The translations under genes were made by a program, and so were the position numbers. A DNA stretch of 20,721 nucleotides, from the NCBI GenBank assembly GCA_030605085.1, contig JAUWBH010000108.1, positions 1-20,721 on the forward strand, in the 5' to 3' direction. Source of the stretch: Promethearchaeota archaeon (lineage in GTDB: Archaea; Asgardarchaeota; Lokiarchaeia; Sigynarchaeales; SOKP01). Of the stretch, positions 1 through 7,459 are shown in pieces. Numbering within the stretch: position 1 is the first letter of the stretch; each line of letters opens with the position of its first letter. A model generated the notes under the pieces. That model did no database searches. It was not told where the DNA came from and saw nothing but the letters and a program-made list of their open reading frames with translations.

Positions 1-119
1 GGCATGTACGCGTCGGGACTTTTTTCCGCCAACTCCTTTCTTGTTTCTAACGCTTCGAGGTACGCCTTTTCCGCGTCCTCTAACCTTCTTAAATTACCAT
101 ATAAAACTCCAAGGTTGTT
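1..119 (-). pseudogene. In-frame continuation of the TPR array beyond the TAG stop, running off the window
   Basis: After the TAG at 122-120 the same frame stays open to base 1. It encodes another nearly complete 46-residue TPR unit: NNLGVLYGNLRRLEDAEKAY, then a LEAL helix, ending in KELAEKSPDAYM. At the equivalent place in the preceding unit the sequence reads MTQNNLG (ATG ACT CAG); here it is ATG ATT TAG, so the Gln codon became a stop by one C-to-T change. The stretch is therefore either the lost 3' end of the STAND gene or coding sequence reached by read-through. The gene continues beyond the window edge. Confidence 0.75.
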
Positions 120-533
120 CTAAATCATGGCAAAATCGGGCAAATACGCGTCGGGACTTTTTTCCGCCAACTCCTTGTAGATTTCTAACGCTTCGAGGTA
201 CGCCCTTTCCGCGTCCGCGAACCTTCCTAAATTCCGATATAAATTTCCGAGGTTGTTCTGAGTCTGAGCTAAGTCGGGCAAGTACGCGTCGGGACTTTTT
301 TCCGCCAACTCCTTTCTTATTTCTAACGCTTCTTTATACGCGCTTTCCGCCTCCTCGAACCTTCCTAAATCACCATATAAAACTCCAAGGTTGTTCTGAG
401 TCATGGCAACATCGGGCAAATACGCGTCGGGACTTTTTTCCGCCAACTCCTTGTAGATTTCTAACGCTTCTTTATACGCGCTTTCCGCCTCCTCAAACCT
501 TCCTAAATCAAGATATAATAGTCCAAGCACAAC
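1..533 (-). repeat. 138-bp tandem DNA repeat encoding TPR units
   Basis: Four units with exact 138-bp spacing. The landmark acgcgtcggg occurs at 8, 146, 284 and 422 on the plus strand. Units are 396-533, 258-395, 120-257 and a partial 1-119. Each encodes 46 residues ending in the invariant KELAEKSPDAY segment. Similarity holds at the DNA level and not only in the protein, which points to recent duplication or gene conversion. The units are visibly richer in G+C than the rest of the window. Confidence 0.9.
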
Positions 534-2381
534 AAGAATGGGTGCTTTATTTTTTCCTTCTTCAACAAAAACTTTCAGTTCTTCTCCCACATCAATCAAT
601 CGTTTAAAACCGTAATGAACTGGTTGTATTTTTTTTTTTACTTCTAAAATTTCATCAACCAATTCTTTAGTCGGATTTGATTTTGCTTTATGATATAAAA
701 TTTCCACAATATCATTGATATTTTCCCCCCTAATTTCCTTTTTTTTCTCGTAATATTTTACGACTTTTTCGTGACTTTCTTTAACGGCCATACCTTCCAA
801 CGCTTCTTGAACGTGTTTGAACGAGAATTCGTATATTCCTTCTTTCCCTTCTTTCTTCTTTAGCATCCCTGTATCCAGCAATTCGTTAAAAATTTTATTA
901 ACGCTGGGTATATCGTATGAGGTTTCAACGCTTTCTCGCTCAATATTGGTTTCTAAATCTGTATTTATTATTGATAAATTCTTAAGCAATGTTAATGCCT
1001 CTGGAGTGGATGAGAAAATTTCTTCAATGACCCTTTTATAAAAATCTTCTACTTGATTTTCGCTTGCGTTTTTAAGTTCAAAATCTTTAAGCTTGTCAAA
1101 ATTAATTCTCTGGTAATTCTTTACTAACAATTCTGTGGATACAGGATGCCCCTCAGTAAGTTGTTTAATTAATTCTTTCGTCTTATTGGGAATCGCTTCC
1201 TCTGAAAAAATATCTATAAGTTCTATTCTGTCTTTTTCGCCAATTCCAATAATACAAATCTCTTTTCTAGTGATATGTGTATTTCTTCGCGAAGAAAAGA
1301 CTATATTGTCTACATTTTTTACGAGTTCTTCCACATCTTTATCTGCTAAATGAAAATCATCAATGAAGATAATAAGATTTTCTTGAGTAATGATAAAATC
1401 TGAGATGATATCAATAATTTCTTTTTTCTTTTTTTTTTTTTTTGGTTTTTTTATCAATTCGTCAACATCAGGCAATACTTTAGCTAAAGCATTAATGATG
1501 TCGTATAAGTTAATTTCGATTCTTGATTCAGACCGATATTGGAGATCTTTATATTTTTTAAAACCTTTGTATCCAGATCCACTAGCATACGACTTCCTCG
1601 TACCGATGGTTATTATCTCTTTTCCCTTTAATCGTTGAATGAGCAACGCTATTTGAATTAATGCCGTCTTTCCTATGCCCCCAACGCCGTAAACTTCCAC
1701 TTTACCCTCGATGTTTTCTATCAGTTCATTGAACTCGTCTACTCTATCGCAAAAATCAGTAAACTTTAGTTTTCTCTCTGAATGCCACTCGATAATCGCT
1801 TCTGCTAAATTTTTTTTCACTAAATTCACAGTTTCAGGAATTTTTATTTGCTCGATCCTGCCATAGGCTTCGTTGCTTACCTCATCTCTTAACGCAGCAG
1901 CGTAAGTGCTCACTTTATAATATTTTTCTGTCAATGGGCGTGGTATTTCTTTAAAAATTTCAAGCTCCTTTACCTTTTCTACGTCAAATTCATTCTTAGG
2001 GATTTTTTTTAAATAATCTATTAATTCCCAATCTTTTTCAATTAAATACGTTTGATGATGAATATCTTCTGCGATGGTTGTCTTGTATTCACAGTGCGTA
2101 AATGAAATATGCCCCTCTCCAGATTTCATAGGGCATTCTGACGCTTTACAGCTTTCCTTTAGGTCACATGCGTCCATTAAGGAGCCATAATAAGAAGTGA
2201 TCAAAAAAATTACCACATCGCACCTTTTTAGGTAATCAATACTATCCTTCTGCGAGCCTTCCCCTCGTGGAACAAAAAACTCCATACCCACGCCATCTAA
2301 AGCCTTCCCAATCTCATCGAGCAACGCTTCTCTGAATTCTTTTAAATCCCTCGAGGTGGAACTTACAAATATTTTAAGCAT
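120..2381 (-). CDS. DUF4062 / STAND NTPase / TPR protein (truncated by in-frame TAG)
   Basis: A 753-residue multidomain protein. Residues 1-110 match DUF4062: the opening IFVSSTSRDLKEFR motif, then a hydrophobic CDVVIFLITSYYG segment. A STAND-type ATPase follows, with P-loop GVGGIGKTA at 232-240, Walker B LIIFIDD at 336-342, a sensor-like VFSSRR at 361-366 and a GHP motif at 411-413. A winged-helix-like part (about 450-540) leads to kinesin-light-chain-like TPRs from about 617. STAND proteins of this layout usually act as ATP-controlled switches: the TPRs sense a ligand and the N-terminal domain acts. Many serve in defence, but no target is visible here. The ATG at 2381 begins exactly at the DUF4062 strand. 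The gene ends at a TAG (120-122) inside the TPR array, and the array continues in frame beyond it, so this is probably not the ancestral C-terminus. A run of 15 A on the coding strand encodes the Lys-rich linker at 314-320. Confidence 0.85.
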   Translation of the reverse strand: MLKIFVSSTSRDLKEFREALLDEIGKALDGVGMEFFVPRGEGSQKDSIDYLKRCDVVIFLITSYYGSLMDACDLKESCKASECPMKSGEGHISFTHCEYKTTIAEDIHHQTYLIEKDWELIDYLKKIPKNEFDVEKVKELEIFKEIPRPLTEKYYKVSTYAAALRDEVSNEAYGRIEQIKIPETVNLVKKNLAEAIIEWHSERKLKFTDFCDRVDEFNELIENIEGKVEVYGVGGIGKTALIQIALLIQRLKGKEIITIGTRKSYASGSGYKGFKKYKDLQYRSESRIEINLYDIINALAKVLPDVDELIKKPKKKKKKKEIIDIISDFIITQENLIIFIDDFHLADKDVEELVKNVDNIVFSSRRNTHITRKEICIIGIGEKDRIELIDIFSEEAIPNKTKELIKQLTEGHPVSTELLVKNYQRINFDKLKDFELKNASENQVEDFYKRVIEEIFSSTPEALTLLKNLSIINTDLETNIERESVETSYDIPSVNKIFNELLDTGMLKKKEGKEGIYEFSFKHVQEALEGMAVKESHEKVVKYYEKKKEIRGENINDIVEILYHKAKSNPTKELVDEILEVKKKIQPVHYGFKRLIDVGEELKVFVEEGKNKAPILVVLGLLYLDLGRFEEAESAYKEALEIYKELAEKSPDAYLPDVAMTQNNLGVLYGDLGRFEEAESAYKEALEIRKELAEKSPDAYLPDLAQTQNNLGNLYRNLGRFADAERAYLEALEIYKELAEKSPDAYLPDFAMI

Positions 2382-2388
2382 TCAATGG

Positions 2389-2458
2389 ATCACATTTTAC
2401 AGTAATGTGCAAAAATATTGAAGGATCTAATATAATCTTTTGTGTAAAGCAATGTGAT
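2389..2458. promoter_or_regulatory. Candidate operator with inverted ATCACATT/AATGTG half-sites upstream of the STAND gene
   Basis: Just upstream of the STAND start (2381) lie CACATT (2391-2396) and AATGTG (2404-2409), a 6-bp inverted repeat around 7 bases. A further AATGTGAT (2451-2458) is the exact inverse of ATCACATT at 2389-2396. A TATA-like stretch on the minus strand at about 2427-2437 would start transcription near 2405, inside the palindrome. This suggests a repressor site, but it could be chance in AT-rich DNA. Confidence 0.35.
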
Positions 2459-3032
2459 AATACTTTCGTGAGGCTAAAATCCATCTTGTTAGAAGATTAG
2501 TTCTTTTTTATATTATATTTTTTTTCTATATTAAGTTTAATTTGAAACCTGATTTCAGTATTCAAAAAATTGAAACTTGAAAATTAAATACTTATTTAGG
2601 AATCGTTTTATAATATTTCTTGATTTAGGATTTATATAAATCAAGTGAAAATTTAATATCGTAAACAAAGCAAGTAATTGGGATTTTTCCTTCAAAAGAC
2701 TAACTTTATTGCTAACTCGTTTTCGTTGCTTGGAGATCTTTTTTCAAGGCAAAAAAGTAAATATTAAAATTTTCTTCCTATCATATAGAATAATTGAGTT
2801 TTTAAGGATAAAAGGATTTAGAGGAAATCCTAAGACAATCAAAATAAACTGAATTCAAATTCTGATAGATTACCAAGACCGACACAAATCTAAGATTAAC
2901 GGATTCAGAACTTGGCGAATTGGAGATAAAAGACGAAGAAAAAATGGTAGAAAGACTTTATTAACACCTATCGTTGATAGATCTTATAAATGATCCTTCT
3001 TTTGTAAAATTAGCCCAAAATTCTTTTTTAAA
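2459..3032. other. Long intergenic spacer, mostly without recognisable content
   Basis: Very AT-rich, with stops in all frames and no RNA gene that I can recognise. The only protein-like stretch is 2869-2964 (plus strand), which is open for 31 codons and contains SELGELEIKDEEKMVERLY before a TAA. It has no good start and no recognised family, and may be the tail of a decayed gene. The rest shows nothing clear beyond the promoter elements at its two ends. Confidence 0.5.
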
Positions 3033-3047
3033 TTTATAAATTTATAA
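3033..3047 (+). promoter_or_regulatory. TATA-box region for the phosphatase cluster
   Basis: The repeated TTTATAAA motif (3033-3047) lies about 20-28 bases before the ATG at 3061. This is the spacing expected for an archaeal TATA box driving a leaderless or nearly leaderless transcript. No Shine-Dalgarno-like sequence precedes this ATG, which agrees with that. Confidence 0.55.
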
Positions 3048-3060
3048 ATTTAGATAATGT

Positions 3061-3561
3061 ATGATAAAAATTAAAAATGTACTTTTCCTTTGCAGTGGGA
3101 ATACATGCAGAAGTCCGTTTGCAGAATACATGGCTAAATGGTATAATAATACTAAATTTAAAGAAGAACTTAAGGATGTAAATTTTGATTCAGCTGGCCT
3201 TTACTCCTACTATAAGTACCCACAAGAAGGGACCGTAAACTACCTTAAATCCAAAGGAATAGACTTAAGTGATTTTAAGGCAAAGAAGGTTGATTCTGAT
3301 TTAATAGAAAGTCAAGATCTAATTTTGGGTTTCGAAAACAAATGGCATGTAAGAAAATTAAAGAGAAGATTTAAATCCATGGAAGATTTAGATAAAAAAA
3401 TCTTTTTATTATTAGAATTTGCGGGAGAAACGGAAAATTTAGAGATTATTGATCCAATAAATTTAGATCCGAAAGAGTGTAACGAAATTCTTAATAGAAT
3501 TGAGAATGGCGTCGAAAAAGTTATAGAAAAAATTATTAAAATTAATAAAAATTCGGAGTAA
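3061..3561 (+). CDS. Low-molecular-weight protein phosphatase family protein, paralogue 1
   Basis: A 166-residue protein of the LMW protein tyrosine/arginine phosphatase fold. The N-terminal P-loop CSGNTCRSP (Cys11-X5-Arg17) carries the nucleophilic Cys and phosphate-binding Arg, and also keeps the second Cys (Cys16) that in known family members can form a redox-protective disulfide. The general-acid Asp is in IIDPINLDP, where the usual aromatic residue after DP is replaced by Ile. Thioredoxin-coupled arsenate reductase is less likely because RSP stands where ArsC has RSQ. It is the first of three tandem paralogues; the next ATG is 6 bases after its stop, so they are co-transcribed. The substrate is unknown. 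The start fits the TATA spacing and the family N-terminus. Confidence 0.85.
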   Translation: MIKIKNVLFLCSGNTCRSPFAEYMAKWYNNTKFKEELKDVNFDSAGLYSYYKYPQEGTVNYLKSKGIDLSDFKAKKVDSDLIESQDLILGFENKWHVRKLKRRFKSMEDLDKKIFLLLEFAGETENLEIIDPINLDPKECNEILNRIENGVEKVIEKIIKINKNSE

Positions 3562-3567
3562 ACAATT

Positions 3568-4062
3568 ATGAAAAAAATAAAGAATGTTTTGTTTATTTGC
3601 TTAGGAAACACAGCAAGAAGTCCCGCTGCCGAATATATTGCGAAAGCTCGCAAACAGCGTTATAAGGATGAATTAAAGGATGTTATTTTTGATAGCGCTG
3701 GATTTATTAATGCATTCAGTTATATGCAGGCTGAATCTAGGGAGTATGTAAAATCAAAAGGCGTAGATCCATCCGATTTCGTACCTAAAATAATTAATAG
3801 GAGAATATTTGAGGATAACGACTTAATATTAACAATGGAGAGATCTCATAAGAGAGATATTGTTGCAAATTTCAATAATGTTCAAAATATTGAAAGAAAA
3901 ACTTTTACTCTTAAGGAATTTGCGGGAGAAACTAGATATTTAGATATAGCAGATCCCTACTATATGAATCCAAAAGAGTATAACCAAATTCTTAAAATAA
4001 TAGATGAAAATGTAGAGAAATCCATTAAAAAAATAATCGAATTAAATCAATCATCCGATTAA
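3568..4062 (+). CDS. Low-molecular-weight protein phosphatase family protein, paralogue 2
   Basis: A 164-residue LMW phosphatase paralogue. The active-site loop is CLGNTARSP: the catalytic Cys and Arg are kept, but the second Cys of the canonical loop is Ala, so the usual protective disulfide cannot form. The acid loop IADPYYMNP is canonical DPY. A GGAG (3555-3558) in the last codons of paralogue 1 is a plausible ribosome-binding site, so translation is probably coupled. Conserved middle segments shared with paralogue 1 are DSAG, VKSKG and KEFAGET. It is probably an active phosphatase, with substrate unknown. Confidence 0.85.
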   Translation: MKKIKNVLFICLGNTARSPAAEYIAKARKQRYKDELKDVIFDSAGFINAFSYMQAESREYVKSKGVDPSDFVPKIINRRIFEDNDLILTMERSHKRDIVANFNNVQNIERKTFTLKEFAGETRYLDIADPYYMNPKEYNQILKIIDENVEKSIKKIIELNQSSD

Positions 4063-4085
4063 ATAATTGAATTGGAAGAATAAAA

Positions 4086-4598
4086 ATGCATAAAATTAAA
4101 AACATCTTATTCATTTGCTACGCCAATACATGCAGATCTCCAGCAGCAGAATATTTTGCTAAAGAGCTACAAAAAACAAAATATAAAAAAGAATTAAATG
4201 AGGTGAATTTTTCATCCGCTGGTTGGCACAATGCTTTTGTCTACGCTCAGACTGAAACTATTAATTATGTAGAATCTAAAGGAATTGATATGACGGACTT
4301 TAAGCCAAAAGTGATTACAAAGGAACTTATTAAAAAGCAAGACCTTATCATAGGGATGGAGAAATATCATTTAATCAAAGTCAGAAAAAAATTTAAAGAT
4401 CTCAAGGAATTCCTTCAAAATAAAATGTTTACTTTAACGCAATTCAACGGAGCTGATAAAAATCATTACAATATTCCAGATCCTTATAAAACAGGAGTAG
4501 GAAATTATAATTGTATTCTTAATATTGTCGAAGAAAATGTGAAAAAATTAGTAAATAAAATAGTTGAAATAAATAAAATAAAAAAGTATCATCAGTAA
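4086..4598 (+). CDS. Low-molecular-weight protein phosphatase family protein, paralogue 3
   Basis: A 170-residue third paralogue, 23 bases after paralogue 2. The P-loop is CYANTCRSP: both Cys are present, but the usual Gly is Ala (CYAN instead of CxGN), which may alter loop geometry. The acid loop IPDPYKTG is DPY. The three copies differ in exactly the residues that tune activity and redox response, which suggests division of labour and not simple dosage. It ends the phosphatase run; the V4R-like gene starts 145 bases later with its own AT-rich leader. Confidence 0.83.
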   Translation: MHKIKNILFICYANTCRSPAAEYFAKELQKTKYKKELNEVNFSSAGWHNAFVYAQTETINYVESKGIDMTDFKPKVITKELIKKQDLIIGMEKYHLIKVRKKFKDLKEFLQNKMFTLTQFNGADKNHYNIPDPYKTGVGNYNCILNIVEENVKKLVNKIVEINKIKKYHQ

Positions 4599-4743
4599 GA
4601 ATAATGTACTTGATCACAAATTCAAAGCAATATAAAACTAATATTAAATTAAGTTTATAATGAATCATTAGTATTATTTAAAATAGAAAATAGAAAATAG
4701 AATTTAAATTCAAATTAAATACGAAAAAGAGAAGTAATTTAAA

Positions 4744-5268
4744 ATGGAATTGGATATTGATGAATTTAATAAAAAGATAAGCAATCCCACTTCGAATTTA
4801 AACGCATTAAAAGGTTTTGAAATCATCGCAGAAAGTTTAGTTTATAAGATTTACGATATTTTCGGAAGAAATAGCTTACTTTCTATGCTTTATCAAGTAG
4901 GTAAAGCACCAGGTGAAATTATAGCAAAAAGAATAAAAAACGAGCATAATAAAGAGGATTTTGAAGTATTAGAAGCTCTCGAAATATTAATGAATGAATT
5001 GAAAGATTTTTATTCTCTTAAAGTGAGAAAAATTGAAGAAAAAGATAATCTAATTAAACTTATTGTCGAAAATCGCTGCTTTTTGAGAGAATCTACTAAG
5101 AATCGAGAAAAATTAAAACCTGGCAAAGCCTTTTGTCGAGTTAATAAGGGATACTTTGAAACTGCCTTTAAAATCCTTATCCCTAAAGTTAAAAAGATTG
5201 AGATAAATTTTTTAGAAAACGACGAAGAAAAAGATGTATGCGTTGAAGAATTTAATTTTTATCTATAA
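4744..5268 (+). CDS. V4R (4-vinyl reductase / TRAPP Bet3-like) domain protein
   Basis: A 174-residue single-domain protein. Features fitting the V4R fold, a small-molecule-binding domain related to TRAPP Bet3, are a helical N-terminal half, YQVGKAPGE (Tyr50, Gly53, Gly57; YxxGxxxG), a Cys-containing CRVNKGYFE segment (Cys131) and a late Cys166 before a terminal strand EEFNFYL. V4R proteins commonly act as ligand- or metal-sensing domains through Cys. There is no DNA-binding or output domain, so it would have to work through a partner. It lies downstream of the phosphatases on the same strand and converges on the S2P gene with 12 bases between stops. The family call rests on motif spacing only. 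Confidence 0.55.
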   Translation: MELDIDEFNKKISNPTSNLNALKGFEIIAESLVYKIYDIFGRNSLLSMLYQVGKAPGEIIAKRIKNEHNKEDFEVLEALEILMNELKDFYSLKVRKIEEKDNLIKLIVENRCFLRESTKNREKLKPGKAFCRVNKGYFETAFKILIPKVKKIEINFLENDEEKDVCVEEFNFYL

Positions 5269-5280
5269 TTTTTATTTTAG

Positions 5281-6432
5281 CTATAAGCTAAGAGTATTCA
5301 ATTCCCACGATTTAACTGCTTTAATCAATTCTTCTTCGTCAATTAAACCTACTATATTTTGATGCTCTTTTTCTCTTACAACTAAAACGCGAGGCTCTAA
5401 TTCAATATCATTCAATATTTTTATCACATCTTTTCCAGTTCCAGGGAAATCTTCGTAAATAGAAGGGAATTCTGAGAATTTTTTCATCACATCTCCCACA
5501 ATCAATTCTGACCTTTGTTCCAGAGGGATCCTTTTAATATCGTCTAAGTGAACTATGCCAATAAATTCACCTTCGTTCACAACTGGATAATAATTCTGTT
5601 TGAATATCGTAAAATAATCTCTCAACGCCTCGTTTAATTGGATGACGAATGGAATTACGAGTTTTTGGGAACTTAGTAAATCTTTAATAGTGATATTTGA
5701 TAAAACACCTTCATTTACAGCGCTATAATAAGATTTTTTTGCCGATGAGATTAAAAATAAACCCATTAATATTAACCAAAAACCTCCAAATAGGCCCCCA
5801 AGTCCCCCAAGCCACCCAAGTATCATCTGAATGGAACCTAGAATCATAAGAGAATATCCAAAAAATTTACCAATCTTTGTAGCTGTTTTCGTAGCAGATA
5901 ATATATTATTCCTTTTTTTCCATATGATTGCTCTTAAAATTCTTCCTCCATCCATAGGAAAAGCAAGAAGTAAATTAAAAAAACCTAAACCAATGTTCAT
6001 TATTCCTGAATAAAATAATGTAAATATTAACCATGCTGGTAAATTTATGGGTGTTAGGATAAAAACTATTAATAATCCACCACCCCCTATAAGTAAAGAG
6101 CTTAACGGTCCAACCCCCGCTATTATAAATTCGCTTTTAGGGGTTTTCGGCTCCTCTTCTATTTTCGATACCCCCCCAAATAAATAGAGCTCAATTTCAG
6201 AAACTCTGAGTCCATATCGCTGTGCCATTATTGAATGACATAATTCGTGAATTAAAATTGAAAATAAAATTACGATTCCATTTATGAGCCCTACCAGTAT
6301 GAGTTCCCATATTGATACATTTGGAACTGAAGATTTGTAGTACGTTGCTGCGTAAAAACCAACAAAACCGACTATTATCATTGTTGAAAAATGAAACTTA
6401 ATTTTGATGCCTTTTATGGTTAATGCTTTCAT
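5281..6432 (-). CDS. Site-2 protease-type (M50) membrane zinc metalloprotease with CBS domains
   Basis: An intramembrane protease of the S2P/M50 class. The zinc-binding motif HELCH lies in a membrane helix at residues 62-66, and the third ligand region NLLLAFPMDGG at about 153-163 (Asp161). Between them is the usual GVGPLSS turn. There are about six hydrophobic segments up to residue 230. The C-terminal part (about 245-383) contains two CBS-like repeats (YYPVVNEGEFIGIVHLDDI and RVLVVREKEHQNIVGLIDEE), which in relatives bind adenine nucleotides and regulate activity. The substrate, probably a membrane-tethered regulator, is not identifiable here. The start is placed at the ATG at 6432, 8 bases after a TGAT; a TTG nine bases upstream is less likely. 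A TATA-like stretch lies at 6463-6474. Confidence 0.9.
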   Translation of the reverse strand: MKALTIKGIKIKFHFSTMIIVGFVGFYAATYYKSSVPNVSIWELILVGLINGIVILFSILIHELCHSIMAQRYGLRVSEIELYLFGGVSKIEEEPKTPKSEFIIAGVGPLSSLLIGGGGLLIVFILTPINLPAWLIFTLFYSGIMNIGLGFFNLLLAFPMDGGRILRAIIWKKRNNILSATKTATKIGKFFGYSLMILGSIQMILGWLGGLGGLFGGFWLILMGLFLISSAKKSYYSAVNEGVLSNITIKDLLSSQKLVIPFVIQLNEALRDYFTIFKQNYYPVVNEGEFIGIVHLDDIKRIPLEQRSELIVGDVMKKFSEFPSIYEDFPGTGKDVIKILNDIELEPRVLVVREKEHQNIVGLIDEEELIKAVKSWELNTLSL

Positions 6433-6738
6433 TTTTATCAATTTACATTATTCTTAATACTTAAAATATATAATTAAATTTTAATTTTTAATTCTATTAA
6501 TTAACAAAAAAAGAGAAAAAGTTGACAATTTCTATACTAATCTATAATAAAAAAAATATTAATATCTTGTTATTATTAATTGAAATTGCTTTTATTTATT
6601 TAACTATATCATAAAAATCGTTATCGATTTTCGTTTTTATTTAAAAAAAAAAATTTAATTTATGTGTTTTTAGTTTAAATTAAATTTCTAAATAGAACTA
6701 CCATCCATTTTAAGTTAATATTAGCTGGGTATCGAAAA
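6433..6738. promoter_or_regulatory. Divergent promoter region with a hairpin/palindrome
   Basis: This 306-bp AT-rich spacer separates divergent genes. The S2P TATA-like element is at 6463-6474. A perfect 7-bp inverted repeat, AAAATCG (6614-6620) and CGATTTT (6625-6631) with TTAT between, could be an operator or an RNA hairpin; a T-rich stretch follows it on the plus strand. No coding or RNA gene is visible. Confidence 0.4.
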
Positions 6739-7320
6739 ATGGTTAAAAGATGCGAGTGGGGGGAACAAGGAAATCTTATAAGAGAATATCACGATGAGGA
6801 ATGGGGCGTGTCTGTCCACGACGATCGAATTTTATTTGAATTCTTAATCTTGGAAGGAATACAAGCGGGACTAAGTTGGAGTCTTATTTTAAAAAAAAGA
6901 ACTAATTTCAGAACTGCCTTTGAAAATTTTGAGCCTCAAAAAATTGCTAAATATAATGAGAAGAAAGTAGAAGAACTAATGAATAATAGCGCTATTATAA
7001 GAAACAGATTAAAAATAAAATCAGTTATTTCAAATGCTAAGGCTTTTTTAAAAGTACAAGAAGAATTTGGTTCATTTGATAAGTATATTTGGAAATTTGT
7101 CAATAGTAAACCAATAGTAAATAAATTCAAAACTCTTTCAAGTTTACCTGCTAAGACTAAAGAATCAGAGAAGATGAGCGAAGAATTAAAGAAGCGAGGT
7201 TTTAAGTTTGTAGGATCGACCATATGTTACGCATTCATGCAAGCAGTAGGAATGGTGAATGATCACACAATAGACTGCTTTAGATACGATGAAATAAACA
7301 ATATTAAAATTGATAGTTAA
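6739..7320 (+). CDS. tag: DNA-3-methyladenine glycosylase I
   Basis: A 193-residue base-excision repair enzyme that removes 3-methyladenine from alkylated DNA. It aligns along its whole length with E. coli Tag (187 residues). The structural zinc ligands are visible: Cys5, His18 (YHDEEWG), His176 and Cys180 in VNDHTIDC. The substrate-pocket LEG glutamate (E38 in E. coli) is Glu39 in LEGIQAGLSW. The other hallmarks LKKRGFKFVGSTICYAFMQA and the IIRNRLKI segment are present. The ATG at 6739 gives the expected N-terminus, with Cys close to the start. It stands alone between its own promoter and a possible hairpin terminator. Confidence 0.95.
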   Translation: MVKRCEWGEQGNLIREYHDEEWGVSVHDDRILFEFLILEGIQAGLSWSLILKKRTNFRTAFENFEPQKIAKYNEKKVEELMNNSAIIRNRLKIKSVISNAKAFLKVQEEFGSFDKYIWKFVNSKPIVNKFKTLSSLPAKTKESEKMSEELKKRGFKFVGSTICYAFMQAVGMVNDHTIDCFRYDEINNIKIDS

Positions 7321-7333
7321 TCTATAATCAAGA

Positions 7334-7351
7334 TTAAAGTTTATACTTTAA
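7334..7351 (+). terminator. Possible hairpin terminator after tag
   Basis: TTAAAGT (7334-7340) and ACTTTAA (7345-7351) form a perfect 7-bp stem with a 4-base loop, 13 bases after the tag stop. No strong T run follows, so the role is uncertain. Confidence 0.3.
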
Positions 7352-7459
7352 GTAAGACCATCAAAAATTTGAAAATTTTTATTATAACAAAAACTAATAC
7401 TAATTAATCTTTAATTCAAAATAGAAAATTTCAATAAAAAAGTTAAAAAGTGAATTGTA

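Noticed and set aside
1..533. CRISPR array
   Set aside because: The 138-bp units are coding, directly adjacent and without spacers.
41..607. Long plus-strand open frame over the left end
   Set aside because: It is antisense to the TPR repeats; its repeated Pro/Phe/Thr-rich peptide is the shadow of the 138-bp units.
2459..3032. tRNA or other structured RNA in the long spacer
   Set aside because: No T-loop consensus or complete cloverleaf can be found; only short chance hairpins such as CTATC/GATAG near 2970.
3312..3653. Minus-strand open frame across the phosphatase genes
   Set aside because: It is opposite well-supported coding sequence with clear active-site motifs and has no promoter or family match.
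3061..4598. Arsenate reductase (arsC) genes
   Set aside because: The loop ends RSP and not RSQ, and the extra Cys residues of the thioredoxin-coupled ArsC relay are not evident.
4681..4702. Short tandem repeat of TAGAAAA
   Set aside because: Three 7-base copies in AT-rich DNA before the V4R-like gene are too little to support a function.
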